The notes below the pieces were generated by a model. The model was not told the origin of the DNA and did no database searches. It worked only from the letters and a program-made list of their open reading frames with translations. A DNA stretch of 46,428 nucleotides, taken from Lachnospiraceae bacterium (lineage in GTDB: Bacteria; Bacillota; Clostridia; Lachnospirales; Lachnospiraceae). Position 1 is the first letter of the stretch, and every line of letters starts with the position of its first letter. The DNA is taken from positions 1-46,428 of the forward strand of contig JAKSRT010000005.1 of NCBI GenBank assembly GCA_024403485.1. The letters are read 5' to 3'. Of this stretch, positions 9,216 to 16,963 are shown in pieces. A program made the translations under genes and the position numbers.

Positions 9216-10417
9216 TGGGATTTATTAAAAAGATATTTACCGGGAAAACTGAATATTCCGAAGAAGACTATTACGACTACGATCTTGAATATGAAGATCC
9301 CGACTGGGACAGATTGGCAGGAGACAGGCAGCCGCTTGAGCTGAATGATGTCAGTGTTTGTGAAACATATGTAAAGAACTGCCTTGAAACCATGAAAGGT
9401 GCATCCGACGAAATTGATCGTTTGAACAAAGAGTATGAGCAGGTTAATGATCAGCTTAAAGATCTTGAGGTAGTCAGCGAGTTACCGGAAATAGACCAAA
9501 GAGAACTGGCCGGAATAGCCAAAAGCATCAAGCAGCTTCGAGGAGACCACGATTCTTATGTGCTGAAAGAAAGCACAATGACAGACAGAGAATATAAGTT
9601 GGTGGAATCAATCGAAGATGATATTGTGGAAGCTATTAAAAAACTTGAAGAACAGGAAGACTACAAAAAGAAGATAAAAGCCGATCTTAAGCGAATTGAC
9701 AGAGAACGGCACGCATGTGACTACCGAAAAAAAGAATTGGAAATTAATCTTGATAATTCAAAAAGTGCTGCTTTAGTTGCAATTGGGGCAGCAGGATTTC
9801 TTTTTTTGATTCTTTTTCTTATGCAGGTAGGCTTAAAGCTTGATGTAGTCATAGGTTACTATATAACCATAGGCCTGGCAGCAATAGCATTAACGGCTAT
9901 TTATGTGAAATATGCCGATTTTTCATCAGAGAAAAGCCGGGTAAACAGTACGATTAATGAATTGATTCTTCTTGAAAATAAGGTTAAGATTCGATATGTC
10001 AACAACAAAAATCTGCTTGACTATTTATATATGAAGTATGATGTTGTGGATGCTTGGACACTTAAGGATCTTTATGCCCGCTTCGATGCAGAGCGAGAGG
10101 CTCGTTCCAAATTTGAAAAGAACGAGAAATATTATCAGGAAGAACTGGCTAAACTGGTAAGAACATTAAGAGCCTGCCATGTTATAGATCCGGAAGCCTG
10201 GGTCCACAGAATAGATGCGCTTCTTGATCAAAGAGAGATAGTTGAAGTTCGGCACAGTCTTATTCAAAGAAGGCAGAAGCTTAGAAAACAGATTGAATAT
10301 AATCAAAATCTGGCCAAGGAATCCGGGGATTCCATAAAGGCATTAATTGAAGAACGGCCAAGATTTAAAGATGATATATTAAAAATTATTAATTCATACG
10401 AAGGTGAGGAAGAATAA
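9215..10417 (+). CDS. Coiled-coil protein with two central membrane helices
   Basis: A 400-residue protein of unknown function. After an acidic, Tyr-rich start (13-30), residues 50-180 form a long charged coiled coil. Two hydrophobic helices follow (about 185-206 and 211-231) with a tight turn. Residues 233-395 are a second coiled coil. Both coiled coils therefore lie on the same, presumably cytoplasmic, side, and the protein makes a hairpin in the membrane. It overlaps both neighbours by one base (TAATG), placing it in one translational unit with the TPR protein and purB. It could anchor the Hsp70-like/TPR/giant-protein complex at the membrane; that is inference. No catalytic motif is recognised. 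Confidence 0.8.
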   Translation: MGFIKKIFTGKTEYSEEDYYDYDLEYEDPDWDRLAGDRQPLELNDVSVCETYVKNCLETMKGASDEIDRLNKEYEQVNDQLKDLEVVSELPEIDQRELAGIAKSIKQLRGDHDSYVLKESTMTDREYKLVESIEDDIVEAIKKLEEQEDYKKKIKADLKRIDRERHACDYRKKELEINLDNSKSAALVAIGAAGFLFLILFLMQVGLKLDVVIGYYITIGLAAIALTAIYVKYADFSSEKSRVNSTINELILLENKVKIRYVNNKNLLDYLYMKYDVVDAWTLKDLYARFDAEREARSKFEKNEKYYQEELAKLVRTLRACHVIDPEAWVHRIDALLDQREIVEVRHSLIQRRQKLRKQIEYNQNLAKESGDSIKALIEERPRFKDDILKIINSYEGEEE

Positions 10418-11850
10418 TGGCTACAGATGTTTACTCAAGTCCTTTATCGGAACGTTACGCCAGCAAGGAAATGCAGTACATTTTTTCACAGGATTTCAAG
10501 TTTAGAACCTGGAGAAAACTATGGATTGCCCTTGCTGAAACTGAAAAAGAATTAGGGCTCAATATTACCGATGAACAGATCGAAGAACTTAAGGCTCATG
10601 CCGACGATATCAATTATGATGTTGCAAAGGCAAGAGAAAAGGAAGTTCGCCATGACGTAATGAGCCATGTATATGCATATGGCGTTCTTTGCCCCAAGGC
10701 AAAGGGAATTATCCATCTTGGTGCGACAAGCTGTTATGTTGGTGATAATACAGATATTATTACAATGAACGAAGCTCTTAAGCTTGTTAAAAAGAAACTG
10801 GTAAATGTAATTGCAAAGCTTTCTGAGTTTGCGGATGCGAATAAAGCCATTCCTACTTTGGCATTTACACATTTTCAGCCGGCACAGCCTACTACCGTAG
10901 GTAAGAGAGCAACACTTTGGACTCAGGAATTTTTAATGGATCTTGAAGACCTTGAGTATGTTCTTTCCACATTAAAGCTTTTGGGATCTAAGGGAACCAC
11001 CGGTACTCAGGCCTCCTTCCTTGAACTTTTTGAAGGCGATACTGAAAAAATCGATCAGATTGATCCCATGATTGCAAAGAAAATGGGCTTTAGTGCATGT
11101 TATCCCGTATCCGGTCAGACCTATTCAAGAAAGGTCGATACCCGCGTTATGAATATTTTGGCAGGCATTGCAGCAAGTGCGCATAAGATGTCCAATGATA
11201 TTCGTCTTCTCCAGCATTTAAAAGAAGTAGAAGAACCCTTTGAAAAGAGCCAGATAGGTTCTTCTGCAATGGCTTATAAGCGTAATCCCATGAGAAGCGA
11301 AAGAATAGCTTCATTATCAAGATATGTGATGATTGATGCATTAAATCCGGCAATTACCAGTGCTACACAGTGGTTTGAAAGAACTCTTGATGATTCTGCA
11401 AATAAGAGAATCTCTATTCCGGAAGGTTTCCTTGCCATCGATGGAATTCTTGATCTTTGCTTAAATGTAGTTGACGGTCTTGTTGTATATCCTAAGGTTA
11501 TTAACAAGCGCCTTATGAGTGAGCTTCCTTTCATGGCTACAGAAAATATTATGATGGATGCTGTTAAGGCAGGCGGTGACCGCCAGGAACTTCATGAAAA
11601 AATCAGAACCCTTTCAATGGAAGCAGGAAAGAATGTTAAAGTTGAAGGCGGAGACAACAATCTGCTTGAACTTATTGCAGAAGATGATTCCTTTAATCTT
11701 ACTTATGAAGAACTTCTTGAAACTATGGATCCTTCAAAGTATACCGGCCGCGCTACACTTCAGACCGAAAGATTTATTAAAGATGTGGTTAAGCCTGTGC
11801 TTGATGCCAATAAGGAACTTCTTGGAGCTAAAGCCGAGATTAATGTATAA
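10417..11850 (+). CDS. purB: Adenylosuccinate lyase
   Basis: Fumarase/aspartase-superfamily lyase that releases fumarate from SAICAR and from adenylosuccinate, serving two steps of purine synthesis. The 477 residues contain GATSCYVGDN, THFQPAQPTT and the superfamily signature SSAMAYKRNPMRSE beginning near residue 282, whose mobile loop carries the catalytic serine. Length and motifs are normal for the homotetrameric cytosolic enzyme. The start codon overlaps the stop of the coiled-coil gene (TAATG), so purB seems to be translated from the same message as the four unknown genes. That is an odd partnership, because no other purine gene is nearby. Confidence 0.96.
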   Translation: MATDVYSSPLSERYASKEMQYIFSQDFKFRTWRKLWIALAETEKELGLNITDEQIEELKAHADDINYDVAKAREKEVRHDVMSHVYAYGVLCPKAKGIIHLGATSCYVGDNTDIITMNEALKLVKKKLVNVIAKLSEFADANKAIPTLAFTHFQPAQPTTVGKRATLWTQEFLMDLEDLEYVLSTLKLLGSKGTTGTQASFLELFEGDTEKIDQIDPMIAKKMGFSACYPVSGQTYSRKVDTRVMNILAGIAASAHKMSNDIRLLQHLKEVEEPFEKSQIGSSAMAYKRNPMRSERIASLSRYVMIDALNPAITSATQWFERTLDDSANKRISIPEGFLAIDGILDLCLNVVDGLVVYPKVINKRLMSELPFMATENIMMDAVKAGGDRQELHEKIRTLSMEAGKNVKVEGGDNNLLELIAEDDSFNLTYEELLETMDPSKYTGRATLQTERFIKDVVKPVLDANKELLGAKAEINV

Positions 11851-11903
11851 GTCCGTTCCTATGTCCAAGTTTTTAATGGGGCAAGAGTGAATAAAGAGAA
11901 AAT

Positions 11904-12500
11904 ATGATAAAAAATATTATTTTTGATATAGGAAATGTCTTGGTAGAGTTTGGCTGGGAAAGGTTCCTTAAACGATTTTCGGACAATCCGGAAGAATTTG
12001 ACAGGCTGGTTAAGGCAACGGTAGGAAATCCTGATTGGGCCGAAATGGACCGAGGCGTTCTCTCTGATGAAGAAATTCTTGATTTGTTTATTGAGAATGA
12101 TCCCGAGTTGGAACCGAAGCTAAGAACTATGTATAAGGACTACAATGGCCTTCTTGTTCAGTTTGGTTATGCAAAAGAATGGATAGATGATTTAAAGAAG
12201 AGAGGCTATAAAGTGTATGCTCTCTCAAACATGTCCTATAAGGCTATTCGCGAATGTGCCGATTCCATGGATTTTCTTTCTATGATGGACGGAAGCATAT
12301 TAAGCTGTTACTACAAGCTGATAAAGCCTGATCCGAATATATACAGACTACTATTTGATACCTTTGATTTGATTCCGCAAGAGTGTGTTTTCTTTGACGA
12401 TCTTGAGAAAAACATTGAAGCTGCAAGAGCATCCGGTATGAGCGGAGTGGTATTTAAAAACAAAGAACAGGCAGAAGCGGAACTGGCAAAGCTTTTGTAG
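11904..12500 (+). CDS. HAD-superfamily phosphatase, YihX-like
   Basis: Haloacid-dehalogenase-fold hydrolase of 198 residues. Motif I is FDIGNVLVEF (nucleophile Asp8; the second position of the usual DxD is Gly, as in YihX-type sugar phosphatases), motif II is the Ser in ALSNMS, motif III the Lys in KLIKPDP, and motif IV FFDDLEKN. A helical cap lies at about 15-90. YihX acts on alpha-glucose 1-phosphate; substrate here is unknown. The start lies 54 bases after purB with an AAAGAGAAAAT site. A CCCGG/CCGGG hairpin (12518-12543) follows but without a U-run. Confidence 0.88.
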   Translation: MIKNIIFDIGNVLVEFGWERFLKRFSDNPEEFDRLVKATVGNPDWAEMDRGVLSDEEILDLFIENDPELEPKLRTMYKDYNGLLVQFGYAKEWIDDLKKRGYKVYALSNMSYKAIRECADSMDFLSMMDGSILSCYYKLIKPDPNIYRLLFDTFDLIPQECVFFDDLEKNIEAARASGMSGVVFKNKEQAEAELAKLL

Positions 12501-12654
12501 CAGCGAAAGTTCTTAGGACCCGGAAAGTGATTTTAAGCCGGGTAAAAAATTACTAATAATAAGAAAATGTTGAAAATAGGCTTTTCTTGTGATAAACTAC
12601 GCAAGGAAATGCAGAGAAAAAGCAGGAATTCCTGCCCGAAACTTTGGAGGAAAT

Positions 12655-13161
12655 ATGACATTACTTGAAAAATGGCGCAATACCGCGTATAACGAACAGG
12701 AAGATTCCCGAGTTCTTCAGGCTATTTGGGATGATTATTTTACAAAAGAAAAAGCTATTTATGAAAAGCTTTTAAAGAACCCCGATGATGTTGTAACCGG
12801 TACAGTAGCAGAACTTGCTAAGAAGTACAAGGTTTCACAGGTAATCATGGCAGGTTTCCTTGATGGTATTAACGATTCACTTATTAATCCCAACCCCATC
12901 GAAACAATGGAAGCGGATACAGTAGTTAACCTTGGCTTTGATAAGGCTTTGCTTTACAAGAACATGGTTGCTGCAAAGGCTGAATGGCTTTATACTCTTG
13001 ATGGCTGGAATAAAATCTTTACAGAAGAAGAGCAGAAGGCTCTTTACAAGGAACAGAAGGATTCTCAGACTATCCGTAAAGAAACCAAGGTATATCCCAA
13101 CGATCCCTGTCCTTGCGGAAGCGGTAAGAAATATAAGAAGTGTTGTGGCAAGAACGCTTAA
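12655..13161 (+). CDS. SEC-C metal-binding motif protein
   Basis: A 168-residue protein ending in a SEC-C zinc motif ([15 protein letters not shown]), the Cys-rich tail also found on SecA, where it binds zinc and helps bind SecB or ribosomes. The first 145 residues are helical without a known fold. I chose the ATG at 12655 because TTTGGAGGAAAT lies just before it; the reading frame stays open upstream to 12589 but without a ribosome site. It stands alone between a HAD gene and the infC promoter. A role in secretion or translation is possible but only inferred from the motif. Confidence 0.85.
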   Translation: MTLLEKWRNTAYNEQEDSRVLQAIWDDYFTKEKAIYEKLLKNPDDVVTGTVAELAKKYKVSQVIMAGFLDGINDSLINPNPIETMEADTVVNLGFDKALLYKNMVAAKAEWLYTLDGWNKIFTEEEQKALYKEQKDSQTIRKETKVYPNDPCPCGSGKKYKKCCGKNA

Positions 13162-13215
13162 TTTATTTTTTGAATGTAACTTTTTTAGTCGGCAGAAAAA
13201 GATGATTAAATTTTG

Positions 13216-13244
13216 TTGACAACACATATTTGTTGTGTTATCTT
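13216..13244 (+). promoter_or_regulatory. Promoter of the infC-rpmI-rplT operon
   Basis: TTGACA (13216-13221) and TATCTT (13239-13244) are spaced by 17 bases. Transcription would start near 13251, giving a leader of about 210 bases. Confidence 0.75.
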
Positions 13245-13250
13245 TTATTA

Positions 13251-13461
13251 GCACATGTGTGCACTAAAGCAAGCAGAGTTTATCTCTCACCCCGTGGCAA
13301 TTGGGTCGACGGGCGTTCACATTTTTCTTAATACCCCAAATGGGTAATGATGGAAGTTGAATGGACAAGCTTGTTTTAGCTTGTCCGTTTTTATGTATAT
13401 GAGCAAAATGCTCGACGCGAGAATTTCTGAGAGAAGTTCTTATTTATAGGAGGGTACAACC
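13251..13461 (+). ncRNA. infC operon leader (L20-leader-like attenuator)
   Basis: The untranslated leader holds a GCACA/TGTGC hairpin right at the start, a CCCGT/ACGGG stem (13291-13313), a TACCC/GGGTA stem (13332-13346) and then a complete intrinsic terminator (13363-13392). In Bacillus subtilis this operon is controlled by L20, which binds a leader RNA and promotes premature termination. Position and architecture fit such an L20 leader; whether the fold matches that family was not tested. Confidence 0.65.
13363..13392 (+). terminator. Attenuator terminator in the infC leader
   Basis: GGACAAGCT and AGCTTGTCC form a perfect nine-base stem with a six-base loop, followed by GTTTTT. It lies between the promoter and infC, so it must be read through for the operon to be expressed. 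Confidence 0.85.
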
Positions 13462-13971
13462 ATTAGCGAATTAATGATTAATGAACAGATCCGAGACAAG
13501 GAAGTAAGAGTCATCGGAGAAAACAACGAACAGCTTGGAATTATGTCTTCGAAGGAAGCACAGGCCTTAGCTGATGAGGCAGGTCTTGATCTTGTAAAGA
13601 TTGCACCTACTGCTCAGCCCCCTGTTTGCCGTATTGTAGATTATGGTAAGTTTAAATATGACCAGATGAAGCGTGAAAAGGAAGCGAAGAAGAAACAGCA
13701 CGTTGTTGAAGTTAAAGAAATTCGTCTTTCACCCAATATTGATACAAATGATTTGAATACCAAAATCAGTGCTGCAAAGAAGTTCCTTACTGCCGGAGAC
13801 CGAGTAAAGGTTACTCTTCGTTTCAGAGGCCGTGAAATGGCACATATGCAGACAACAAAGCACATCCTTGATGACTTTGCGGAAGGTCTTACAGATGTAG
13901 CTGTTATTGAAAAGGCTCCCAAGGTTGAGGGCCGTAGCATGACAATGTTTTTAACCGGTAAGAAGAACTAA
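13462..13971 (+). CDS. infC: Translation initiation factor IF-3, AUU start
   Basis: IF-3 binds the 30S subunit, discriminates against wrong start codons and keeps subunits apart. The 169 residues have the N domain (MINEQIRDKEVRVIGENNEQLG), a Lys-rich linker and the C domain (RFRGREMAH). I set the start at ATT 13462 because AGGAGGG (13448-13454) is spaced seven bases from it; the first ATG at 13474 would be 19 bases from that site. E. coli infC also uses AUU, allowing IF-3 to repress its own translation. It is the first gene of a three-gene ribosomal operon behind an attenuator. Confidence 0.94.
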   Translation: MSELMINEQIRDKEVRVIGENNEQLGIMSSKEAQALADEAGLDLVKIAPTAQPPVCRIVDYGKFKYDQMKREKEAKKKQHVVEVKEIRLSPNIDTNDLNTKISAAKKFLTAGDRVKVTLRFRGREMAHMQTTKHILDDFAEGLTDVAVIEKAPKVEGRSMTMFLTGKKN

Positions 13972-14016
13972 GCCCGGATAAAATGATAGATTTTTAGAAT
14001 TCAGGAGGAAACAACA

Positions 14017-14214
14017 ATGCCTAAAATGAAAACAAGCAGAGCTGCTGCAAAGCGCTTTAAAGCTACAGGAACCGGTAAGTTAAAGAGATCTAAGGCTTAT
14101 AAACGCCATATCTTAACCAAGAAGACTACCAAGAGAAAGCGTGCATTAAGAAAGCCCGCTATGACAGACAAGACAAACATCAAGAACATGAAGAAGATTT
14201 TACCTTACATGTAA
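14017..14214 (+). CDS. rpmI: 50S ribosomal protein L35
   Basis: Small basic protein (65 residues) of the large ribosomal subunit. It begins [20 protein letters not shown] and has the Lys/Arg-rich middle ([17 protein letters not shown]) typical of L35. It follows infC by 45 bases with an AGGAGGAAACAAC site and precedes rplT by 21 bases, the universal Firmicute order. Its length is normal. Confidence 0.97.
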   Translation: MPKMKTSRAAAKRFKATGTGKLKRSKAYKRHILTKKTTKRKRALRKPAMTDKTNIKNMKKILPYM

Positions 14215-14235
14215 GTCGAATGGAGGATATAAGAA

Positions 14236-14589
14236 ATGGCAAGAATTAAAGGTGGCATGAATGCCAAGAAAAAGCATAATAGAGTATTAAAGCTCGCTAA
14301 AGGTTACAGAGGAGCTCGTTCTAAGCAGTACAGAATCGCTAAGCAGTCTGTTATGAGAGCACTTACTTCTTCCTACGCAGGACGTAAGGAAAAGAAGCGT
14401 CAGTTCAGACAGTTATGGATTGCTCGTATCAATGCTGCAGCAAGACTTAACGGTGTTTCATACTCCAAATTTATGTTTGGATTAAAGAATGCCGGAATCG
14501 AAATGAACAGAAAGATGCTTGCTGAGATGGCAGTAAATGATGCTGAAGGTTTTGCAGCATTAGCTGAAATCGCAAAGAAGAACGCTTAA
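14236..14589 (+). CDS. rplT: 50S ribosomal protein L20
   Basis: RNA-binding protein of the large subunit, needed early in 50S assembly, and in Bacillus the repressor that binds the operon leader. The 117 residues start [19 protein letters not shown] and include the long N-terminal basic helix and the globular C-terminal domain ([28 protein letters not shown]). A terminator follows, making this the last gene of the operon. Feedback on the infC leader is likely by analogy only. Confidence 0.97.
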   Translation: MARIKGGMNAKKKHNRVLKLAKGYRGARSKQYRIAKQSVMRALTSSYAGRKEKKRQFRQLWIARINAAARLNGVSYSKFMFGLKNAGIEMNRKMLAEMAVNDAEGFAALAEIAKKNA

Positions 14590-14612
14590 TTCGTTTTGTA
14601 ATTATAAATATC

Positions 14613-14645
14613 ATCCCGCAGGTTACAAATAACTTGCGGGATTTT
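14613..14645 (+). terminator. Terminator of infC-rpmI-rplT
   Basis: ATCCCGCA pairs with TGCGGGAT around a loop (ggttacaaataact, partly paired further) and is followed by TTTTATT. Confidence 0.88.
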
Positions 14646-14660
14646 TATTGCTGGTGATTT

Positions 14661-16064
14661 ATGACTTATTTAGATTATTTCAAAGAATTATGTAAAATTC
14701 CCCATGGTTCGGGTAATACAAAGGCAATAAGTGATTATCTTGTTTCTTTTGCAAAAGGCCATGAACTTGAATATTATCAGGATGAAATTAACAATGTCGT
14801 GATTATCAAAGAAGCCTCGCAGGGTAGAGAAGGTGATGAGCCTATTATTATTCAGGGCCATATGGACATGGTGGCTGTAAAAGACGACGACTGTGATATT
14901 GATATGTTAAAAGATGGCCTTCGCATTAAAGAAGAAGGCGACTTTATTTTTGCTGAGGGAACAAGTCTTGGTGGTGACGACGGTATTGCGGTTGCTTATG
15001 CGCTTGCGTTATTGGCGTCTGATTTGAGTTTGCCCAGGATTGAGGCGGTTATAACCGTTGACGAGGAAGTCGGAATGGACGGGGCTTCAGCAATTGATTT
15101 ATCAATGCTTAAGGGCCATACCATGTTGAATGTGGATTCCGAAGAGGAAGGCATTTTTTTGGTAAGCTGTGCAGGAGGTGCAAGGGTTGACTTTGAATAT
15201 GACTGCACTGTAGAGCCTGTTGTTGAAAAAAAGGAATCCGAAAAGATTTATGAAATTGATATGTCCGGCTTTATTGGCGGTCATTCGGGAACTGAAATAG
15301 ATAAAAACCGTGCCAATGCCATTCGTATAATGTGTAAGCTTCTAAAGAAACTTTCCGACAGTGGATTTATGCAGGGACTTGGAAGCTTCGATGGTGGTGT
15401 TGCCGATAATGCAATCTGTAATGCATGTAAAGCGGTAATTTTGTGTAAACCACTTGAACCGGAACTTTTTGATATGCTTAAGTACGAATCAATGGATGCG
15501 TTCCTGGGAACAGAAAAGACTGCGGCTATTACGTTTAAAGAAGTAGATTTTGCCGGAGATTTTTATCAGGCCGGAGATTTTTTGCATTTCCTAACATCTT
15601 TGCCTAACGGTGTAATGGCTATGAGTAAGGACGTCGAAGGCCTAGTTGAGACTTCTCTTAACCATGGAATTATCCATATGAATGCCGGTAAGGTAAACTT
15701 AAGTCTTTCAGTAAGAAGTAATATAAATGATAAGAAATATGAACTAATAAAGACACTCAGGGAACTTTCAGAGATTCGTCCCGTCACTATGGGTATTCGT
15801 GGAGACTATCCCGGATGGGCATACCGCGAGAACTCACCGCTTCGTGAGAAGATGATTTCCGTTTACAGAGAAATGTATGGTAAGGAACCTCTCGTAAATG
15901 CGCTTCATGCAGGCCTTGAATGCGGTATTCTATCTGAAAAGATACCCGATCTTGACTGTGTTTCATTTGGGCCGGATATTTTTGATATTCATACGACAAA
16001 AGAAAAATTAAGTTTGTCATCGGCTGAAAGAACCTGGGAGCTTATTTTGAAGATTGTGGAATAA
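14661..16064 (+). CDS. pepD: Aminoacyl-histidine dipeptidase (PepD-type, M20)
   Basis: Cytosolic zinc dipeptidase of family M20C that splits Xaa-His and other dipeptides. The 467 residues show the metal-site motifs in order: GHMDMV (His/Asp), the GTSLGGDDGIAVAYALALL bridging-Asp region, DEEVGMDGA (catalytic Glu pair) and, after a dimerisation domain, GLECG near the C-terminus. The start lies only 16 bases beyond the rplT terminator and follows GCTGGTGATTT, a modest ribosome site; I see no strong separate promoter. A terminator follows directly. Confidence 0.93.
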   Translation: MTYLDYFKELCKIPHGSGNTKAISDYLVSFAKGHELEYYQDEINNVVIIKEASQGREGDEPIIIQGHMDMVAVKDDDCDIDMLKDGLRIKEEGDFIFAEGTSLGGDDGIAVAYALALLASDLSLPRIEAVITVDEEVGMDGASAIDLSMLKGHTMLNVDSEEEGIFLVSCAGGARVDFEYDCTVEPVVEKKESEKIYEIDMSGFIGGHSGTEIDKNRANAIRIMCKLLKKLSDSGFMQGLGSFDGGVADNAICNACKAVILCKPLEPELFDMLKYESMDAFLGTEKTAAITFKEVDFAGDFYQAGDFLHFLTSLPNGVMAMSKDVEGLVETSLNHGIIHMNAGKVNLSLSVRSNINDKKYELIKTLRELSEIRPVTMGIRGDYPGWAYRENSPLREKMISVYREMYGKEPLVNALHAGLECGILSEKIPDLDCVSFGPDIFDIHTTKEKLSLSSAERTWELILKIVE

Positions 16065-16074
16065 AAATAGGATT

Positions 16075-16106
16075 ACAGCCATGAGCATATGCTCATGGCT
16101 GTTTTT
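16075..16106 (+). terminator. Terminator after pepD
   Basis: ACAGCCATGAGCAT and ATGCTCATGGCTGT form a long perfect stem with almost no loop, followed by TTTTT. Confidence 0.9.
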
Positions 16107-16262
16107 GCGTGATGGGCTTCGCTGAGCGGCGGGCTTTTGGGGCCGGGGTCAGTAGGTAAAAGGTAAGCGGGAAGCGCGGGTGATGCATAGCATCTGGCAA
16201 AAACACCAAAAATACGTAGTTATTTTTGGTGCTTTTTTTGTAGGAAAAGATGGCCAATAATC
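16107..16262. other. Post-terminator G-rich spacer with a second hairpin
   Basis: No gene. Bases 16139-16156 hold a GGGGCCGGGGTCAGTAGG motif that recurs in variant form at 33591 after another terminator. A second terminator-like hairpin (16204-16231, CACCAAAAAT/ATTTTTGGTG) with T7 follows, so the pepD unit is closed twice before the galactoside operon begins. Confidence 0.6.
16204..16239 (+). terminator. Second terminator before the galactoside operon
   Basis: Ten-base perfect stem CACCAAAAAT/ATTTTTGGTG, eight-base loop, then GCTTTTTTT. Confidence 0.8.
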
Positions 16263-16331
16263 TTGAAAACGGAAAGATAAGGTGTTACATTAAAGGAAAC
16301 CAAGAAACTAAAAACAGTTTCGCAGTTTCTT
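16263..16331 (+). promoter_or_regulatory. Promoter and putative TetR operator of the galactoside operon
   Basis: TTGAAA (16263-16268) and TACATT (16286-16291) are 17 bases apart with a TGT extension before the -10, so transcription would start near 16298. Directly downstream lies the inverted repeat AAGAAACT (16302-16309)/AGTTTCTT (16324-16331), with a third AGTTTC half site at 16316-16321. Its place between promoter and the tetR gene is what an autoregulatory TetR operator should look like. Confidence 0.55.
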
Positions 16332-16365
16332 AAAAGAATTGAGAAATAAAGAATGGAAAATCAAA

Positions 16366-16950
16366 ATGCCTAAATTACAGAAGAGTTTTACAGAAGTAAA
16401 AACCGACATCATGGAAGCTACAATCGCTGTTTTCAACGAAAAGGGACTTAAGTTTACAATGGATGATATTGCAAAAGCCTGTCATATAAGCAAGAAGACC
16501 ATGTATGTCTATTTTGAGGATAAAGAAACATTGTTTTTACAGATGGTCGATTATATATTTGATCAGATTAAGGATGCTGAGTCAGCAGTTCTTAGTGATG
16601 ACAGTTTATCTACTGTGGAAAAAATAAAAAAGATTCTTTGTGTTCTGCCCGAAGGGTATCAGGAAATTGATTTTACGCAGCTTTACTCACTAAGGGAGAA
16701 ATATAACTCAAGCTACAAGCAGGTTGAGGAAAGACTGGAAACCGGTTGGGAAAATACAATTGCTCTTATTGAGAAAGGTATGGAAGAAGGCGTAATTCGA
16801 AAAGTGAACATATCCATTGTGAAAATGATGCTTGAAGCTTCGCTTGAGCAGTTTTTCCAAAGAGATATTCTGGTAAGGAACAAACTGTCCTATAAAGATG
16901 CAACCAATGAAGTGGTGAATATTCTGATGGAAGGTATTATTTCGAAGTAA
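16366..16950 (+). CDS. TetR-family transcriptional regulator
   Basis: One-component repressor of 194 residues. The helix-turn-helix is at about 30-51 (FTMDDIAKACHISKKTMYVYF), followed by the family's typical FEDKETLF and a helical ligand domain of low conservation. I use the ATG at 16366; the frame is open from a TTG at 16339 but neither start has a strong ribosome site. It is the first gene of a five-gene operon (13 bases to the GH2 gene), so it most likely represses its own operon through the inverted repeat upstream and is released by a sugar or sugar derivative. The ligand is unknown. Confidence 0.9.
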   Translation: MPKLQKSFTEVKTDIMEATIAVFNEKGLKFTMDDIAKACHISKKTMYVYFEDKETLFLQMVDYIFDQIKDAESAVLSDDSLSTVEKIKKILCVLPEGYQEIDFTQLYSLREKYNSSYKQVEERLETGWENTIALIEKGMEEGVIRKVNISIVKMMLEASLEQFFQRDILVRNKLSYKDATNEVVNILMEGIISK

Positions 16951-16963
16951 AAAAGAGGTAGAA

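Noticed and set aside
12515-12550. Intrinsic terminator after the HAD phosphatase gene
   Set aside because: A CCCGG/CCGGG hairpin exists but is followed by an A-run, not a T-run on the coding strand.
12589-12654. Upstream extension of the SEC-C protein
   Set aside because: The added 22 residues look noncoding and the strong GGAGG site fits only the ATG at 12655.
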